DNA of 64,000 bases from Deltaproteobacteria bacterium HGW-Deltaproteobacteria-19 (GTDB lineage Bacteria; Desulfobacterota; Syntrophia; Syntrophales; PHBD01): contig PHBD01000021.1 in NCBI GenBank assembly GCA_002841865.1, positions 1-64,000 on the forward strand, in the 5' to 3' direction. Within the stretch, counting starts at the first letter, position 1. Each line of letters starts with the position of its first letter. Position numbers and translations under genes: made by a program. This document shows, piece by piece, positions 44,951 through 53,301 of the stretch. The notes beneath the pieces were generated by a model, which was not told where the DNA came from, did not search any database, and saw only the letters and a program-made list of their open reading frames with translations.

Positions 44951-44980
44951 TTGACAGCCGGCGGCTGGAATCCGTAGAGT
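44951..44980 (+). promoter_or_regulatory. Sigma-70 promoter of the GAF-gap group
   Basis: TTGACA (44951-44956), an 18-base spacer and TAGAGT (44975-44980), about 40 bases upstream of the GAF gene. A GC-rich imperfect hairpin plus TTCTTTTT just before it (44918-44948) may end the upstream transcript. Confidence 0.5.
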
Positions 44981-45020
44981 ATCGTGAAAATTCGCCATCC
45001 GCTTTTCGAGGTTCTATCCC

Positions 45021-45584
45021 ATGAAATCCAAGGAAAAGGACTATTTCGAGGCCCTCTACGAGGTGACCCGGCTGATCAACGCATCGCTCGACCCGGACCA
45101 TGTCCTGGACGAGATCGTCCGGTCGGTGGTGAACGCTATGGGCCTGAAGGCCGCAAGCCTCCGCCTCCTCGATACCCGCAGGAAAAAGTTGCTCCTGGGG
45201 ACCTCCTGCGGCCTTTCCGCGGACTACCTCCAGAAGGGCCCCATCCTGGTGGAGGCCAGCGGGCTGGACAGGAAGGCCCTCCGGGGGAAGACCTGTATTG
45301 TCCGGGACGCCCGGACGGATCCGGACTTCCAGTACGGCTCACAGGCCCGGGAAGAGGGAATCGCCTCGGTTCTTGTCGTTCCCCTGGTCCGCGAACGGAA
45401 GGCCCTCGGGGTTCTTCGGGTGTATGCGGACACGGTCCGGGATTTCTCGAAGCGGGAGATTCGCTTTCTGGAAGCCGTAGCCCACCTGAGCGCCATCGCC
45501 CTCGATAATGCCCGCCTGCACCGGGCGCTGGAAACCCGCTGCGAGCTGATGGCGGCCCATAAGCTCCGCATCGACGACAATTAA
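45021..45584 (+). CDS. GAF-domain protein
   Basis: The 187-residue protein consists of one GAF domain (about 12-165): [38 protein letters not shown] and [23 protein letters not shown] (in part). It has no output domain, so it may be a stand-alone small-molecule sensor or an fRMsr-like reductase; a Cys pattern for methionine-sulfoxide reduction is not present. A GAGG site precedes ATG 45021. It is ten bases upstream of the GAPDH gene, suggesting co-transcription. Confidence 0.85.
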   Translation: MKSKEKDYFEALYEVTRLINASLDPDHVLDEIVRSVVNAMGLKAASLRLLDTRRKKLLLGTSCGLSADYLQKGPILVEASGLDRKALRGKTCIVRDARTDPDFQYGSQAREEGIASVLVVPLVRERKALGVLRVYADTVRDFSKREIRFLEAVAHLSAIALDNARLHRALETRCELMAAHKLRIDDN

Positions 45585-45594
45585 GGAAAAAGCA

Positions 45595-46605
45595 ATGATC
45601 CGAGTAGGTATCAACGGATTCGGCCGGATCGGTCGCCAGGTCTTCCGGGCCATCCTGGAGCGCTGCCCCGGGACGGTGAGCGTTGTTGCCGTGAACGATC
45701 TCTACGACGTGGCAACAAACGCCCATCTTCTCTCTTTCGACACGAACTACGGCCGTTTCCCCGGAACCGTGCGCGTCCGGAAAGACGGGTTCTCCGTGAA
45801 CGGGCACCCCGTGAGGAACTTCGCCTTCCGCGATCCCGGCCAGATTCCCTGGGACGATGCGGGCGTGGATGTCGTAATCGAAAGTACGGGACTCTTCACG
45901 GAAGCGTCGAAAGCAGCCGCCCACATCGAGGCGGGCGTGAAGAAAGTCATCATCAGCGCTCCCGCGAAAGGGGAGGATCTCACCGTCGTCATGGGTGTCA
46001 ACCACCGTCTATACCGACCGGAGAAGCACCACATCCTCTCCAACGCCTCCTGCACGACCAACTGCCTCGCTCCGCCGGTGATGGTCCTTCACCGCCGTTT
46101 CGGCATCGAACGGGGCATGATGACGACGGTCCACTCCTATACGAACGACCAGCGGATCCTGGACATGCCCCACCGCGACCTCCGCCGGGCCCGTGCAGCC
46201 GGCCAGAACATCATTCCCACCACCACCGGGGCGGCCCGGGCACTATCGCTGGTGCTTCCGGAACTGGAGGGACGATTCGACGGCTATTCCCTGAGGGTTC
46301 CCACGCCGACCGTATCGGTCGTCGACTTCACGGCGGAACTCCGGAGCGAGACCACGACCGATGAACTCAGGCAGGTCCTCCGGGGGGCGGCACGGAACTC
46401 CCTGAAGGGCATTCTCGGATTCGCCGACATTCCCCTCGTATCCAGCGATTTCAAGGGGGACAGCCGGTCGTCCATCGTCGATCTCGAGTTCACCCAGGTC
46501 CTGCGGAAAAATTGGGCGAAAGTTGTGACCTGGTACGACAACGAATGGGGGTATTCCTGCCGGGTAGCCGATCTGGTCGAGTACATCGGCGGGCGGGGGC
46601 TCTGA
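45595..46605 (+). CDS. gap: Glyceraldehyde-3-phosphate dehydrogenase, type I
   Basis: The 336-residue enzyme has the NAD site INGFGRIGR (7-15), Asp35 (NDLYD), which favours NAD, catalytic Cys153 in SNASCTTNC, and the end [16 protein letters not shown]. It catalyses the phosphorylating oxidation of glyceraldehyde 3-phosphate in glycolysis or gluconeogenesis. The next gene, an NtrC-type regulator, starts three bases after its stop. No other glycolytic gene is nearby, so the linkage to a GAF protein and a sigma-54 activator is notable. Confidence 0.97.
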   Translation: MIRVGINGFGRIGRQVFRAILERCPGTVSVVAVNDLYDVATNAHLLSFDTNYGRFPGTVRVRKDGFSVNGHPVRNFAFRDPGQIPWDDAGVDVVIESTGLFTEASKAAAHIEAGVKKVIISAPAKGEDLTVVMGVNHRLYRPEKHHILSNASCTTNCLAPPVMVLHRRFGIERGMMTTVHSYTNDQRILDMPHRDLRRARAAGQNIIPTTTGAARALSLVLPELEGRFDGYSLRVPTPTVSVVDFTAELRSETTTDELRQVLRGAARNSLKGILGFADIPLVSSDFKGDSRSSIVDLEFTQVLRKNWAKVVTWYDNEWGYSCRVADLVEYIGGRGL

Positions 46606-46608
46606 TCC

Positions 46609-47940
46609 ATGAGTGTACACATCCTCGTCATCGACGACGACGCCGTGGCGTGTGAGTTCCTCGAGGAGGCCCTCTCCCGGCAGGGCTACGAGGTCCAGAC
46701 GCGGACTTCCGCTCGCAAGGCCCTGGAAGAAGACCTGTCTCGATACGACATGCTCCTGTCCGACATCCGGATGCCCGACATGGACGGCCTGCAGTTTCTC
46801 CGGGCCGTCCACGAGTCCTGGCCCCAGATGCCGGTCATCATGATGACGGCATTCGGGTCTCTGGAGACGACGATGGAGGCCCTCCGTCTCGGCGCCTGGG
46901 ACTACATCAGCAAGCCCTTCTCCCCCGACGCCATCCGGGCCATGGTCCGCAAAGTGCTGGAGGTCAGGAGTCTTCACCAACTGCGGATGCTGGGAGAGCC
47001 CAAGGCGGAGACGGAATCCCATTTCATCGGATCCTCCGCCACGATGGTGAATTTCTACAAACAGCTGGCCCGGGTCGCCGACGCCTCGGCGAGCATCCTC
47101 ATCGAGGGGGAAAGCGGCACGGGCAAAGAGCTGACGGCCCGCTCCCTTCACCAGTTCAGCTCCCGCCGGGACCGGCCTTTCATCCCGGTTCACTGCGGCG
47201 CCATCCCGGATACGCTTCTCGAATCGGAATTGTTCGGCTACGAGCGGGGGGCCTTCACGGGGGCGGATCATTCCCATCCGGGGCTTCTGGAGTCCGCCAA
47301 GGAAGGGACCATTTTCCTTGACGAGATCACGGAGATGTCGCCCGCCCTGCAGGGAAAGCTCCTCCGGTTCATGCAGAACGGTGAGATCCGGCGCCTGGGA
47401 GGACATGACGTCCGGATTGCCTCCGTCAGGGTGGTGGCAGCGGGAAACCGGGACATCGACGAAGAGGTGCGAAGCGGGCGTTTCCGGGCGGACCTCCTGT
47501 ACCGGTTCGTCGTCCGTCTCCACATCCCGCCGCTCCGGAAACACAAGGAGGACATTCCCCAACTGGTGAAGTCCCTGCTGAATAAAATCGGGCACCCGAC
47601 GGTCCGCGTCTCCGACGAGGCCATGGAATGGTTCATGGCCTACTCCTGGCCCGGGAACGTGCGGGAGCTGGAAAACGTGCTTCAGCAGACACTCCTGCTC
47701 TCACCCTTTGCCGTCATTCTGCCGGAGAATCTGCCGCTCCGATTCCGCCCGGAACGGGTCGACGAGCCGTCCCTGCCCTCCGTGACGCCCCTGGAGTCGG
47801 CGGAGCGTGACCAGATCCTCCAGACACTCCGGACGACTTCGTGGAACCAGAGCCGTACGGCAACCCTTCTGGGCATCGACCGGAAGACCCTCCGGAGCAA
47901 AATCCAACGTTACGGTCTGCAGCGGGAAAGCGGTTCCTGA
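46609..47940 (+). CDS. NtrC-type sigma-54 response regulator
   Basis: The 443-residue protein has a receiver domain (1-118) with Asp9-Asp10-Asp11, phospho-site Asp52 and Lys102, an AAA+ domain with GESGTGKE (167-174) and an intact GAFTGA loop (214-219), and a Fis-type HTH at the C-terminus (GIDRKTLRSKIQRYGL). It should activate sigma-54 promoters when phosphorylated. The histidine kinase gene lies nine bases away, convergent, and is the likely partner. A sigma-54 promoter is found at 50434-50449 upstream of a small exported protein, a plausible target. Confidence 0.95.
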   Translation: MSVHILVIDDDAVACEFLEEALSRQGYEVQTRTSARKALEEDLSRYDMLLSDIRMPDMDGLQFLRAVHESWPQMPVIMMTAFGSLETTMEALRLGAWDYISKPFSPDAIRAMVRKVLEVRSLHQLRMLGEPKAETESHFIGSSATMVNFYKQLARVADASASILIEGESGTGKELTARSLHQFSSRRDRPFIPVHCGAIPDTLLESELFGYERGAFTGADHSHPGLLESAKEGTIFLDEITEMSPALQGKLLRFMQNGEIRRLGGHDVRIASVRVVAAGNRDIDEEVRSGRFRADLLYRFVVRLHIPPLRKHKEDIPQLVKSLLNKIGHPTVRVSDEAMEWFMAYSWPGNVRELENVLQQTLLLSPFAVILPENLPLRFRPERVDEPSLPSVTPLESAERDQILQTLRTTSWNQSRTATLLGIDRKTLRSKIQRYGLQRESGS

Positions 47941-47949
47941 AGGAGACTC

Positions 47950-49452
47950 TCAGGCGGATGGTTTCTCGACGATGGGAAAATAGAGGATAAACTCCGTCCC
48001 TTCCCCGGGACGGCTTTTCAGTTCGATCTCCCCCCCGTGCATTTTAACGATGTCCTGGACGATGGCGAGTCCCAGCCCCCGCAGCCCCTCATCGGCATGG
48101 GTGCTGAAGAACGGTTCGAAGACCTTCTCCTGGAGTTCCCGGGGAATGCCCGGTCCCTCGTCACGGACGGACATGGCGACGGCGTTCTTTTCCGGCACGG
48201 GGTAGGCGGACAGGACGATGCCGCCTCCCTCCGGCATGACTTCCAGGGCATTCTGGATGAGGTTGAACAGGGCCGTCTGCGTCCGGTGCCGGTCCACGTA
48301 AAGTCCTGGCACCCCCTCTTCAATTCTTACGGTCAGCGAGACGCCGGTGTTCTGAATCAGGGGTTCCACCAGGGCCGAGGTCTCACCGAAGAGGTTCTGG
48401 ATCGACAGGGCCTCCATGTGGGGCTCCGGAAGCCGTGTTGCCCTGCGGATGTTCTTGATGACGAGGTTCAGCCGCTGGGTCTGCTGGACGATCAGCTCCA
48501 GTTTGCGGTGCACATCCGGCGGCCAGTCGGCCCGCTCCAGGAGAAGCTGTGCCATCCCGGCGATGGAGTGGAGGGGGGTTCCCAGATCGTGGGCCAGCGT
48601 CGCCGTCAGGTATCCCAGTGCGGTGAGCTGCTGGAGCTGGTTGACCTGTTTGGTCAACTGGACCACTTTGGAGGTGGCCTCCTGGACACGTTGTTCCAGG
48701 TGCCGGGTCAACTCCTGGTTCTCCCCGTGCACACGCTGAATCTCGTCGGCCATGGAGTTGAAATGCTCCGCCACGTATCCCCACTCGTCCTTCCAGTGGA
48801 CGGAGATCCTTTTTTTATACAAGCCCCTCGGGAACTCGTCGATGGCCTCGACGATGATCTTGAGGGGCCGATCGATGATCCAGCCGTAGATGAAGACAAG
48901 CACCAGGAGGATCCCCACCAGGAGACCGGCCGTGCTGTAAACAAGCATCATTCGGGCCCGGGAGAGAATTTCACCCCGGGACTGGGAGAAGGAGATGACC
49001 CCCACCACGATGGGCCCCTCCCGATCCGACGTGAAAGGGTACAGGAGACCGAGGGCCGGACCGCTGTCGGTAGTCAGTTCGGTGTATTTCGGTACGGACT
49101 GCTCCAGTGAGGAAAGGATCGCCACTTCGGGCCATTCATACTGGAGTCTGCTCGCTCCGGCCACGTAATCCGCATCCTTCCTGTTCTTGTCTACCGTGAA
49201 GATGTCGATCCGGGCAAAGCGAATGTCCGCCTGGATCAGGTCCTTGAGGGTGACATCCAGGGCGGACAGCCCCTGGCGCGTCGGGAAATGCTGGTAGTAC
49301 GTGTGGACGGTCTCGGCGACGTCATAGAGTCTCTTGATCTGCTGTTCGAAAAGAATGTTTTCCAGGACCCGGAGCTGGATCCATCCCCAGACTGACATCG
49401 CCAGCACAAGGCTGGCCAGGGTTACGACGAGAATGCGGACGCGGACGGTCAC
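47950..49452 (-). CDS. Membrane sensor histidine kinase
   Basis: The 500-residue kinase has TM1 (about 8-26), a periplasmic sensor of about 140 residues (27-166), TM2 (about 168-193), HAMP (about 190-245), a coiled coil, HisKA with His288 in LAHDLGTPLHSIAG, and HATPase motifs (LIQNALEVM, VRDEGPGIP, LRGLGLAIVQD). The HisKA and ATPase domains look intact. It probably phosphorylates the NtrC-type regulator encoded convergently, end to end. The sensor domain has no motif I can name. A dyad CGCCGTT/AACGGCG lies 28 bases upstream of its start (49480-49503). Confidence 0.93.
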   Translation of the reverse strand: MTVRVRILVVTLASLVLAMSVWGWIQLRVLENILFEQQIKRLYDVAETVHTYYQHFPTRQGLSALDVTLKDLIQADIRFARIDIFTVDKNRKDADYVAGASRLQYEWPEVAILSSLEQSVPKYTELTTDSGPALGLLYPFTSDREGPIVVGVISFSQSRGEILSRARMMLVYSTAGLLVGILLVLVFIYGWIIDRPLKIIVEAIDEFPRGLYKKRISVHWKDEWGYVAEHFNSMADEIQRVHGENQELTRHLEQRVQEATSKVVQLTKQVNQLQQLTALGYLTATLAHDLGTPLHSIAGMAQLLLERADWPPDVHRKLELIVQQTQRLNLVIKNIRRATRLPEPHMEALSIQNLFGETSALVEPLIQNTGVSLTVRIEEGVPGLYVDRHRTQTALFNLIQNALEVMPEGGGIVLSAYPVPEKNAVAMSVRDEGPGIPRELQEKVFEPFFSTHADEGLRGLGLAIVQDIVKMHGGEIELKSRPGEGTEFILYFPIVEKPSA

Positions 49453-49581
49453 GGGTCTCTCCGAGGCATGATTCCTTTTCGCCGTTACTTATCATAAACG
49501 GCGACGGATGCAACAGGATCCGGATGAACTGGATAAGGGCAACGAAGCAGACGACCCCTTTTCAACCGTCCGGCCACAAAG

Positions 49582-49613
49582 AAAAGGCACACCGGTAACC
49601 CGGTGTGCCTTTT
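49582..49613. terminator. Perfect 14-bp terminator hairpin
   Basis: AAAAGGCACACCGG (49582-49595) and CCGGTGTGCCTTTT (49600-49613) pair perfectly around TAAC. The A and T ends make it a bidirectional terminator; it ends the small Lys/Ala-rich protein's minus-strand transcript. Confidence 0.85.
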
Positions 49614-49646
49614 CTGAATGACTTCTCGAAACTGCGCTCTTCGAAC

Positions 49647-49910
49647 CTACTTCTTCTCAGGCGCGGGAGCGGGAGCTTCGTCGGCCTTCTTCTCGGCCTT
49701 CTTCGCCTTCTTGGCCTTCTTCACCTTCTTGGCCTTCTTGTCGGCCTTCTTGTCGGCCTTGGCATCTGCCTTCGCATCAGCCTTCGCATCGGCCTTCATT
49801 TCAACCTTTGCCGCATCGGCCTTCGCCGGGGCAGCTGCCTTCTCGGCCGCGATCGCCGACGTCGTGAAGAGGAAAACAAACCCAACCAGCAACAGTACCA
49901 AACGTTTCAT
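49647..49910 (-). CDS. Exported Lys/Ala-rich repeat peptide
   Basis: The 87-residue precursor has a signal peptide (KRLVLLLVGFVFLFTTSAIA, cut before AEK). The mature part of about 65 residues is almost only Lys, Ala, Asp and Glu: KADAKADAKADAKADKKADK, then KAKKVKKAKKAKKAEKK, and ends APAPAPEKK. It should form a long amphipathic or charged helix and be strongly cationic, able to bind anionic surfaces such as LPS or nucleic acid. The DNA has a tandem 12-base unit at about 49755-49797. GGAGGTACAAGTTG precedes ATG 49910. It lies between the histidine kinase and another small exported protein on the same strand. Function unknown. Confidence 0.75.
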   Translation of the reverse strand: MKRLVLLLVGFVFLFTTSAIAAEKAAAPAKADAAKVEMKADAKADAKADAKADKKADKKAKKVKKAKKAKKAEKKADEAPAPAPEKK

Positions 49911-49947
49911 CAACTTGTACCTCCTTCATGGATTTTGTTTTATGTTT

Positions 49948-49970
49948 CCGTTCCTCCCGTAGAGGAACGG
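49948..49970. other. Intergenic hairpin between the two small exported genes
   Basis: CCGTTCCTC (49948-49956) and GAGGAACGG (49962-49970) form a 9-bp stem with a 5-nt loop and no T-run. It may attenuate or protect the transcript between the two minus-strand genes. Confidence 0.45.
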
Positions 49971-49992
49971 TCCCATACGATTTGTATCCGCC

Positions 49993-50394
49993 TTACTTTG
50001 GCGGTGCGGCCGCGTCGGTTTTACCCCTGACGTCCGCTTTCTTCCTGGATACGGCGTTTGTCACCCGGATAGCCACGTCCTGGTTGTCTTTTTTCACATA
50101 GGAAACGGTTACCTTGTCTCCAATGTTCACTTTCACCGGCTTCTCCAGGATGAACTGCATGGTCTCCACAGTTGCCGAATTGCCCTTGACCGCCCGTTCG
50201 ATCCGGATCATCCCCTCGGTTACCTCGACGACAACGCCGCTGGCGTGCATCCTCGTGATCTTCGACGATTTCGCCTTCCCGGGGGCTGCCTTGATCGGCT
50301 CGGCCTTCACGGTGGACTTGGAGGTCTGCTCGGCAGCAATTCCCATTCCGTACATCACGAGGGCCGCGGCAATTACCAGTACAATCAGACGTCT
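49993..50394 (-). CDS. Exported small beta-barrel-like protein, sigma-54-controlled
   Basis: The 133-residue precursor has a signal peptide (RRLIVLVIAAALVMYGMGIA, cut near AAE), a Lys/Ser/Thr-rich linker and a domain of about 70 residues (ASGVVVEVTEGMIRIER, then KPVKVNIGDKVTVSYVKKD) with the strand pattern of an SH3/OB barrel. I choose GTG 50394, preceded by GGAGGCACCTGTTTC, because it begins at the signal peptide; the frame upstream adds 11 residues. A sigma-54 promoter at 50449-50434 would give a leader of about 30 bases. It may be a periplasmic sensor or stress protein for the nearby two-component system; this is inference. Confidence 0.75.
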   Translation of the reverse strand, partial: RRLIVLVIAAALVMYGMGIAAEQTSKSTVKAEPIKAAPGKAKSSKITRMHASGVVVEVTEGMIRIERAVKGNSATVETMQFILEKPVKVNIGDKVTVSYVKKDNQDVAIRVTNAVSRKKADVRGKTDAAAPPK

Positions 50395-50433
50395 CACGAA
50401 ACAGGTGCCTCCGTATTTGTTTGACACCTATAG

Positions 50434-50449
50434 AGCAACAGGCATGCCA
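50434..50449 (-). promoter_or_regulatory. Sigma-54 promoter
   Basis: On the minus strand TGGCATGCCTGTTGCT has the -24 GG and -12 GC at the required ten-base spacing and matches TGGCA-N6-TTGCT. It points at the exported protein gene starting at 50394. I see no upstream activator site that I could assign. Confidence 0.7.
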
Positions 50450-50574
50450 CAGAGGGGCATTCCCAAAAGATCGTGCCAAGCATCTGCCGTTATTGGTAAT
50501 TATTTTTGGAGAGCGGGGTCTGCTGCAGGCCGGAGGCAGGATCAGCGTCTACTTTTTCCCCGGAGGGTGGGGAA

Positions 50575-51381
50575 TTATGCACCAGCATCCCAACCATCAA
50601 GAAACCTGTTGGCCCGGAGGTTATCCAGTGTTCGCCAGAGGTTTCGTTCGCTGTGGGCCTCCACAGTCAGGAGGGGTCTTCTCTGCAGAGAGCGAAGCCG
50701 TTCGAAGAACCCGTGAAAAGGGAAATTGCCCTCACCGACGGGCAGATGCTCGTCCGTCCGGCCGGCGTTGTCGTGAAGATGGACATGCCCCAGAAAGCCC
50801 CCCAGATCATCCATCCACTCACCCATGCCGGCATTGGAAAAGGCATTCCCGTGTCCCGTGTCGAAGCAGAAGCAGGATACGGTCGGGTCCAGGGCAGCCA
50901 GCAGGGGCTTCAGTTGGATCGGATGCGTTTCATAGACGTTTTCCAGGGCGATTCTCGTTCCCATCTCCCGGGCCAGGGCCTCGAAATGCCGCCAGGTCAG
51001 GATGCTCTGCTCCAGCCAGGCGTTTTCCTGTGAAATGTAATACCGGGGATCGAAGGCGGGATGGCAGACAACGATCCGGGGCTGAAACAGGGGAACCAGT
51101 TCGAAGACTTGCTCGATCCGGCGGACACTGACCCGGCGGATTTCCGGATCCACCGCTCCCGGTCGCAGGTCGATGAAGGGGGCGTGAAACGTGATGGGAA
51201 CGCCGGCGCCCCGGAGCCGGACGGCGACATCCGCGAAATCATCTTTCCCGAAGGCTAGGAGCGCGGCGTGGCTGAAGGAGATCTCAGGCTGCAGGCCCTT
51301 CTCGATCATGAAATCGAGATACCGGTCCTTGAGAAGGACAAAGGGAACATGAACATGAATCTGCTTAAGGATTGCCTGCAT
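50575..51381 (-). CDS. Sugar-phosphate isomerase/epimerase-type TIM barrel
   Basis: The 268-residue protein has the xylose-isomerase-like TIM-barrel pattern: ITFHAPFIDLRPGA, RIVVCHPAFDPRYY, RIALENVYETHP, FCFDTGHGNAF, LGHVHLHDNAGRTDEHLPVGEG and LTVEAHSE. The His, Glu and Asp residues in these strands are the metal ligands of the AP endonuclease 2/isomerase family. Substrates range from sugars to abasic DNA, and none is indicated here. The start at 51381 follows TGGAGAATC; an upstream extension of 76 residues overlaps the divergent rsfS gene and is rejected. Confidence 0.87.
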   Translation of the reverse strand: MQAILKQIHVHVPFVLLKDRYLDFMIEKGLQPEISFSHAALLAFGKDDFADVAVRLRGAGVPITFHAPFIDLRPGAVDPEIRRVSVRRIEQVFELVPLFQPRIVVCHPAFDPRYYISQENAWLEQSILTWRHFEALAREMGTRIALENVYETHPIQLKPLLAALDPTVSCFCFDTGHGNAFSNAGMGEWMDDLGGFLGHVHLHDNAGRTDEHLPVGEGNFPFHGFFERLRSLQRRPLLTVEAHSERNLWRTLDNLRANRFLDGWDAGA

Positions 51382-51578
51382 GATTCTCCATCCGGCGGCC
51401 TGTGGGCGCTCCGTCGGGTCGTTTACCACAACCGCCTTGTATTGTCCAAGACCGGGGGAGGGAGATTTGCGTTGACAGCGGGAGTTGGGGCTGCTATTAA
51501 AATGCGAAATGATTTCCTCTGGATGGGATGTCGGATGGGATCCGGATCCCTCTCCGGACATTCGAAAAGGAGACTCGA

Positions 51579-51980
51579 TTGGCCCCTGAGCAGAACGACT
51601 CCCAAGCACTGGCCCTCCACTGCGTCAACGCCTGCCTGACCAAGAAAGCACAAGACCTGACGATTCTGGACGTCAGGAACCTCTCCTCCTTCACGGACTA
51701 TTTCATCCTCTGCACCGGCCAATCGGACCGCCAGGTTCAGGCCGTCTGCTCCGCCGTACAGGAATACCTGAAGGAAAGGGGAATCCGCCCCCTGGGCATC
51801 GAGGGCGAACGACACGGGCGATGGATCCTGATGGACTACGGAGACGTGGTGATCCATATCTTCTATGAGACCGTGCGGGAGTTGTACGACCTGGAACGCC
51901 TGTGGTCGGAAGCACCGCATCGGAAGGTCCCCGACGAGGCAACCCATCTGGACGTCCTCGAGGAGGACCCGGGGCGTTGA
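51579..51980 (+). CDS. rsfS: Ribosomal silencing factor RsfS
   Basis: The 133-residue protein matches RsfS/Iojap: KKAQDLTILDVRNLSSFTDYFILCTG (in part), SDRQVQAVCSAVQEYLKE, EGERHGRWILMDYGDVVIHIF. It binds uL14 on the 50S subunit and blocks joining with 30S under starvation. I choose TTG 51579, seven bases after AAAGGAG; the in-frame ATG 17 codons upstream lacks a site. Its stop overlaps the comF start (TTGA). Confidence 0.93.
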   Translation: MAPEQNDSQALALHCVNACLTKKAQDLTILDVRNLSSFTDYFILCTGQSDRQVQAVCSAVQEYLKERGIRPLGIEGERHGRWILMDYGDVVIHIFYETVRELYDLERLWSEAPHRKVPDEATHLDVLEEDPGR

Positions 51981-52750
51981 GATCCTTCCTGGCGGGGCTG
52001 GCCGACCTGGTATTCCCGCCCCGCTGCGCTTCCTGCAGCGGCAAACTGGAAGACGGGGCGCATTTCTCCCTCTGCGAAGGCTGCCGGTCCGGAATCGGTA
52101 TCATCCATTCCCCCCTCTGCACCGTCTGTGGAGAACCCTTTGCATCGGATGCGGAAAAGGATCATCCCTGCGGTTCCTGCCTGGTCGGCCCTCCTCCGTT
52201 CGCCACCGCACGCTCCCTGGGACGGTACGATGGAGTCCTGATGACCATGATCCATCGGCTCAAATATCGGGAACAGTCCCGCCTGGCAGAGCCCCTGGGG
52301 CGGCTCCTGGCTGCGGGCGACTATCCGGGCCTTCGGATCGGGGAGGCATCCCTCGTCATCCCGGTGCCCCTTCATCCGCGGCGCCTGCGGCAGCGGGGAT
52401 TCAACCAGTCCCTTCTCCTGGCAAAGGCTGTCGGGAAGAGCCACGGCATCCCCGTGGATGCCCGTTCGCTCCGGAAGCCCGTTGCCTCCGATCCCCAGGT
52501 GTCCCTCGGCAGGAGGCAGAGGGAGCGAAACGTCCGGGGGGTCTTTGTCGTGGCGGATGCGGAGCGGATCAAGGGAAAAGGGATCCTCCTCGTGGACGAC
52601 GTCTATACGACGGGGAGCACCCTGAAGGAGTGCGCCCGGGTTCTCCTCCGGGCCGGCGCCCGGGAGGTCTCGGTCCTCACGCTGGCGCGGTCGGTGGAAA
52701 ATCTCCATCCGCCCGGAGAAAAGGAAGAAACCGGCGGCAGGGAAACCTGA
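51977..52750 (+). CDS. comF: ComF family phosphoribosyltransferase-like protein
   Basis: The 257-residue protein has an N-terminal zinc-finger part (FPPRCASCSGK, CEGCRSG, CTVCGEPF, CGSCLVG) and a PRTase domain with the PRPP-binding loop ILLVDDVYTTGSTLKECARVL (in part). ComF proteins take part in DNA uptake in competent bacteria; in others the role is open. It begins at TTG 51977, overlapping the rsfS stop, behind GAGGAGGACCC. Start by overlap is convincing but the exact codon is uncertain. Confidence 0.88.
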   Translation: MRSFLAGLADLVFPPRCASCSGKLEDGAHFSLCEGCRSGIGIIHSPLCTVCGEPFASDAEKDHPCGSCLVGPPPFATARSLGRYDGVLMTMIHRLKYREQSRLAEPLGRLLAAGDYPGLRIGEASLVIPVPLHPRRLRQRGFNQSLLLAKAVGKSHGIPVDARSLRKPVASDPQVSLGRRQRERNVRGVFVVADAERIKGKGILLVDDVYTTGSTLKECARVLLRAGAREVSVLTLARSVENLHPPGEKEETGGRET

Positions 52751-52785
52751 CGCCCCGGAATCGTGAATCGGAAACGGAGAGTCTC

Positions 52786-53274
52786 ATGGACAAGATTCTG
52801 GACCGGCACACCCTGAAACAGGTTCTTGAAGGGCTCCGCGCACAGGGCAAGCGGGTCGCCTTCACCAACGGCTGCTTCGACATCCTCCACGTGGGCCACA
52901 TTCGCTACCTGAGAGAGGCGAAGAAGACCGCCGACATTCTGGTCCTGGCACTCAATTCCGACCGCTCCGTCCGCTCCATCAAGGGGGAGCGGCGACCCAT
53001 CGTCCCCGAGGAGGAACGGGCCGACGTCATGGCGGCGCTGGAGATGGTGGACTATGTCACCGTCTTCGACGAAGACACACCGGGCGAGCTCATCGCCTTC
53101 CTGGAACCGGACGTCCTCATCAAGGGGGGGGACTGGAGCGCGGAGACGGTGGTCGGACGGGACGTGATCAAACGCCGGGGAGGAAAGATCGTGATCGTGC
53201 CCCTTACGGAGGGCGTCTCGACGACCAACGTCATCGGGAAGGTTCTCGATGTCTACGGCGCCGGGAAGAAGTAA
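52786..53274 (+). CDS. rfaE2: Heptose-1-phosphate adenylyltransferase (RfaE2 domain)
   Basis: The 162-residue protein is the nucleotidyltransferase half of HldE as a separate gene: FTNGCFDILHVGHIRYLREAK with the HVGH ATP motif, and DVLIKGGDWSAETVVGRDVI. It converts D-glycero-beta-D-manno-heptose 1-phosphate to the ADP-heptose for LPS core. The kinase half (RfaE1) is not in this window. The start at 52786 follows GGAAACGGAGAGTCTC. It lies 35 bases after comF. It confirms a Gram-negative envelope. Confidence 0.93.
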   Translation: MDKILDRHTLKQVLEGLRAQGKRVAFTNGCFDILHVGHIRYLREAKKTADILVLALNSDRSVRSIKGERRPIVPEEERADVMAALEMVDYVTVFDEDTPGELIAFLEPDVLIKGGDWSAETVVGRDVIKRRGGKIVIVPLTEGVSTTNVIGKVLDVYGAGKK

Positions 53275-53301
53275 AACCGTCCGGCGAACCGCAGGGTCTG
53301 C

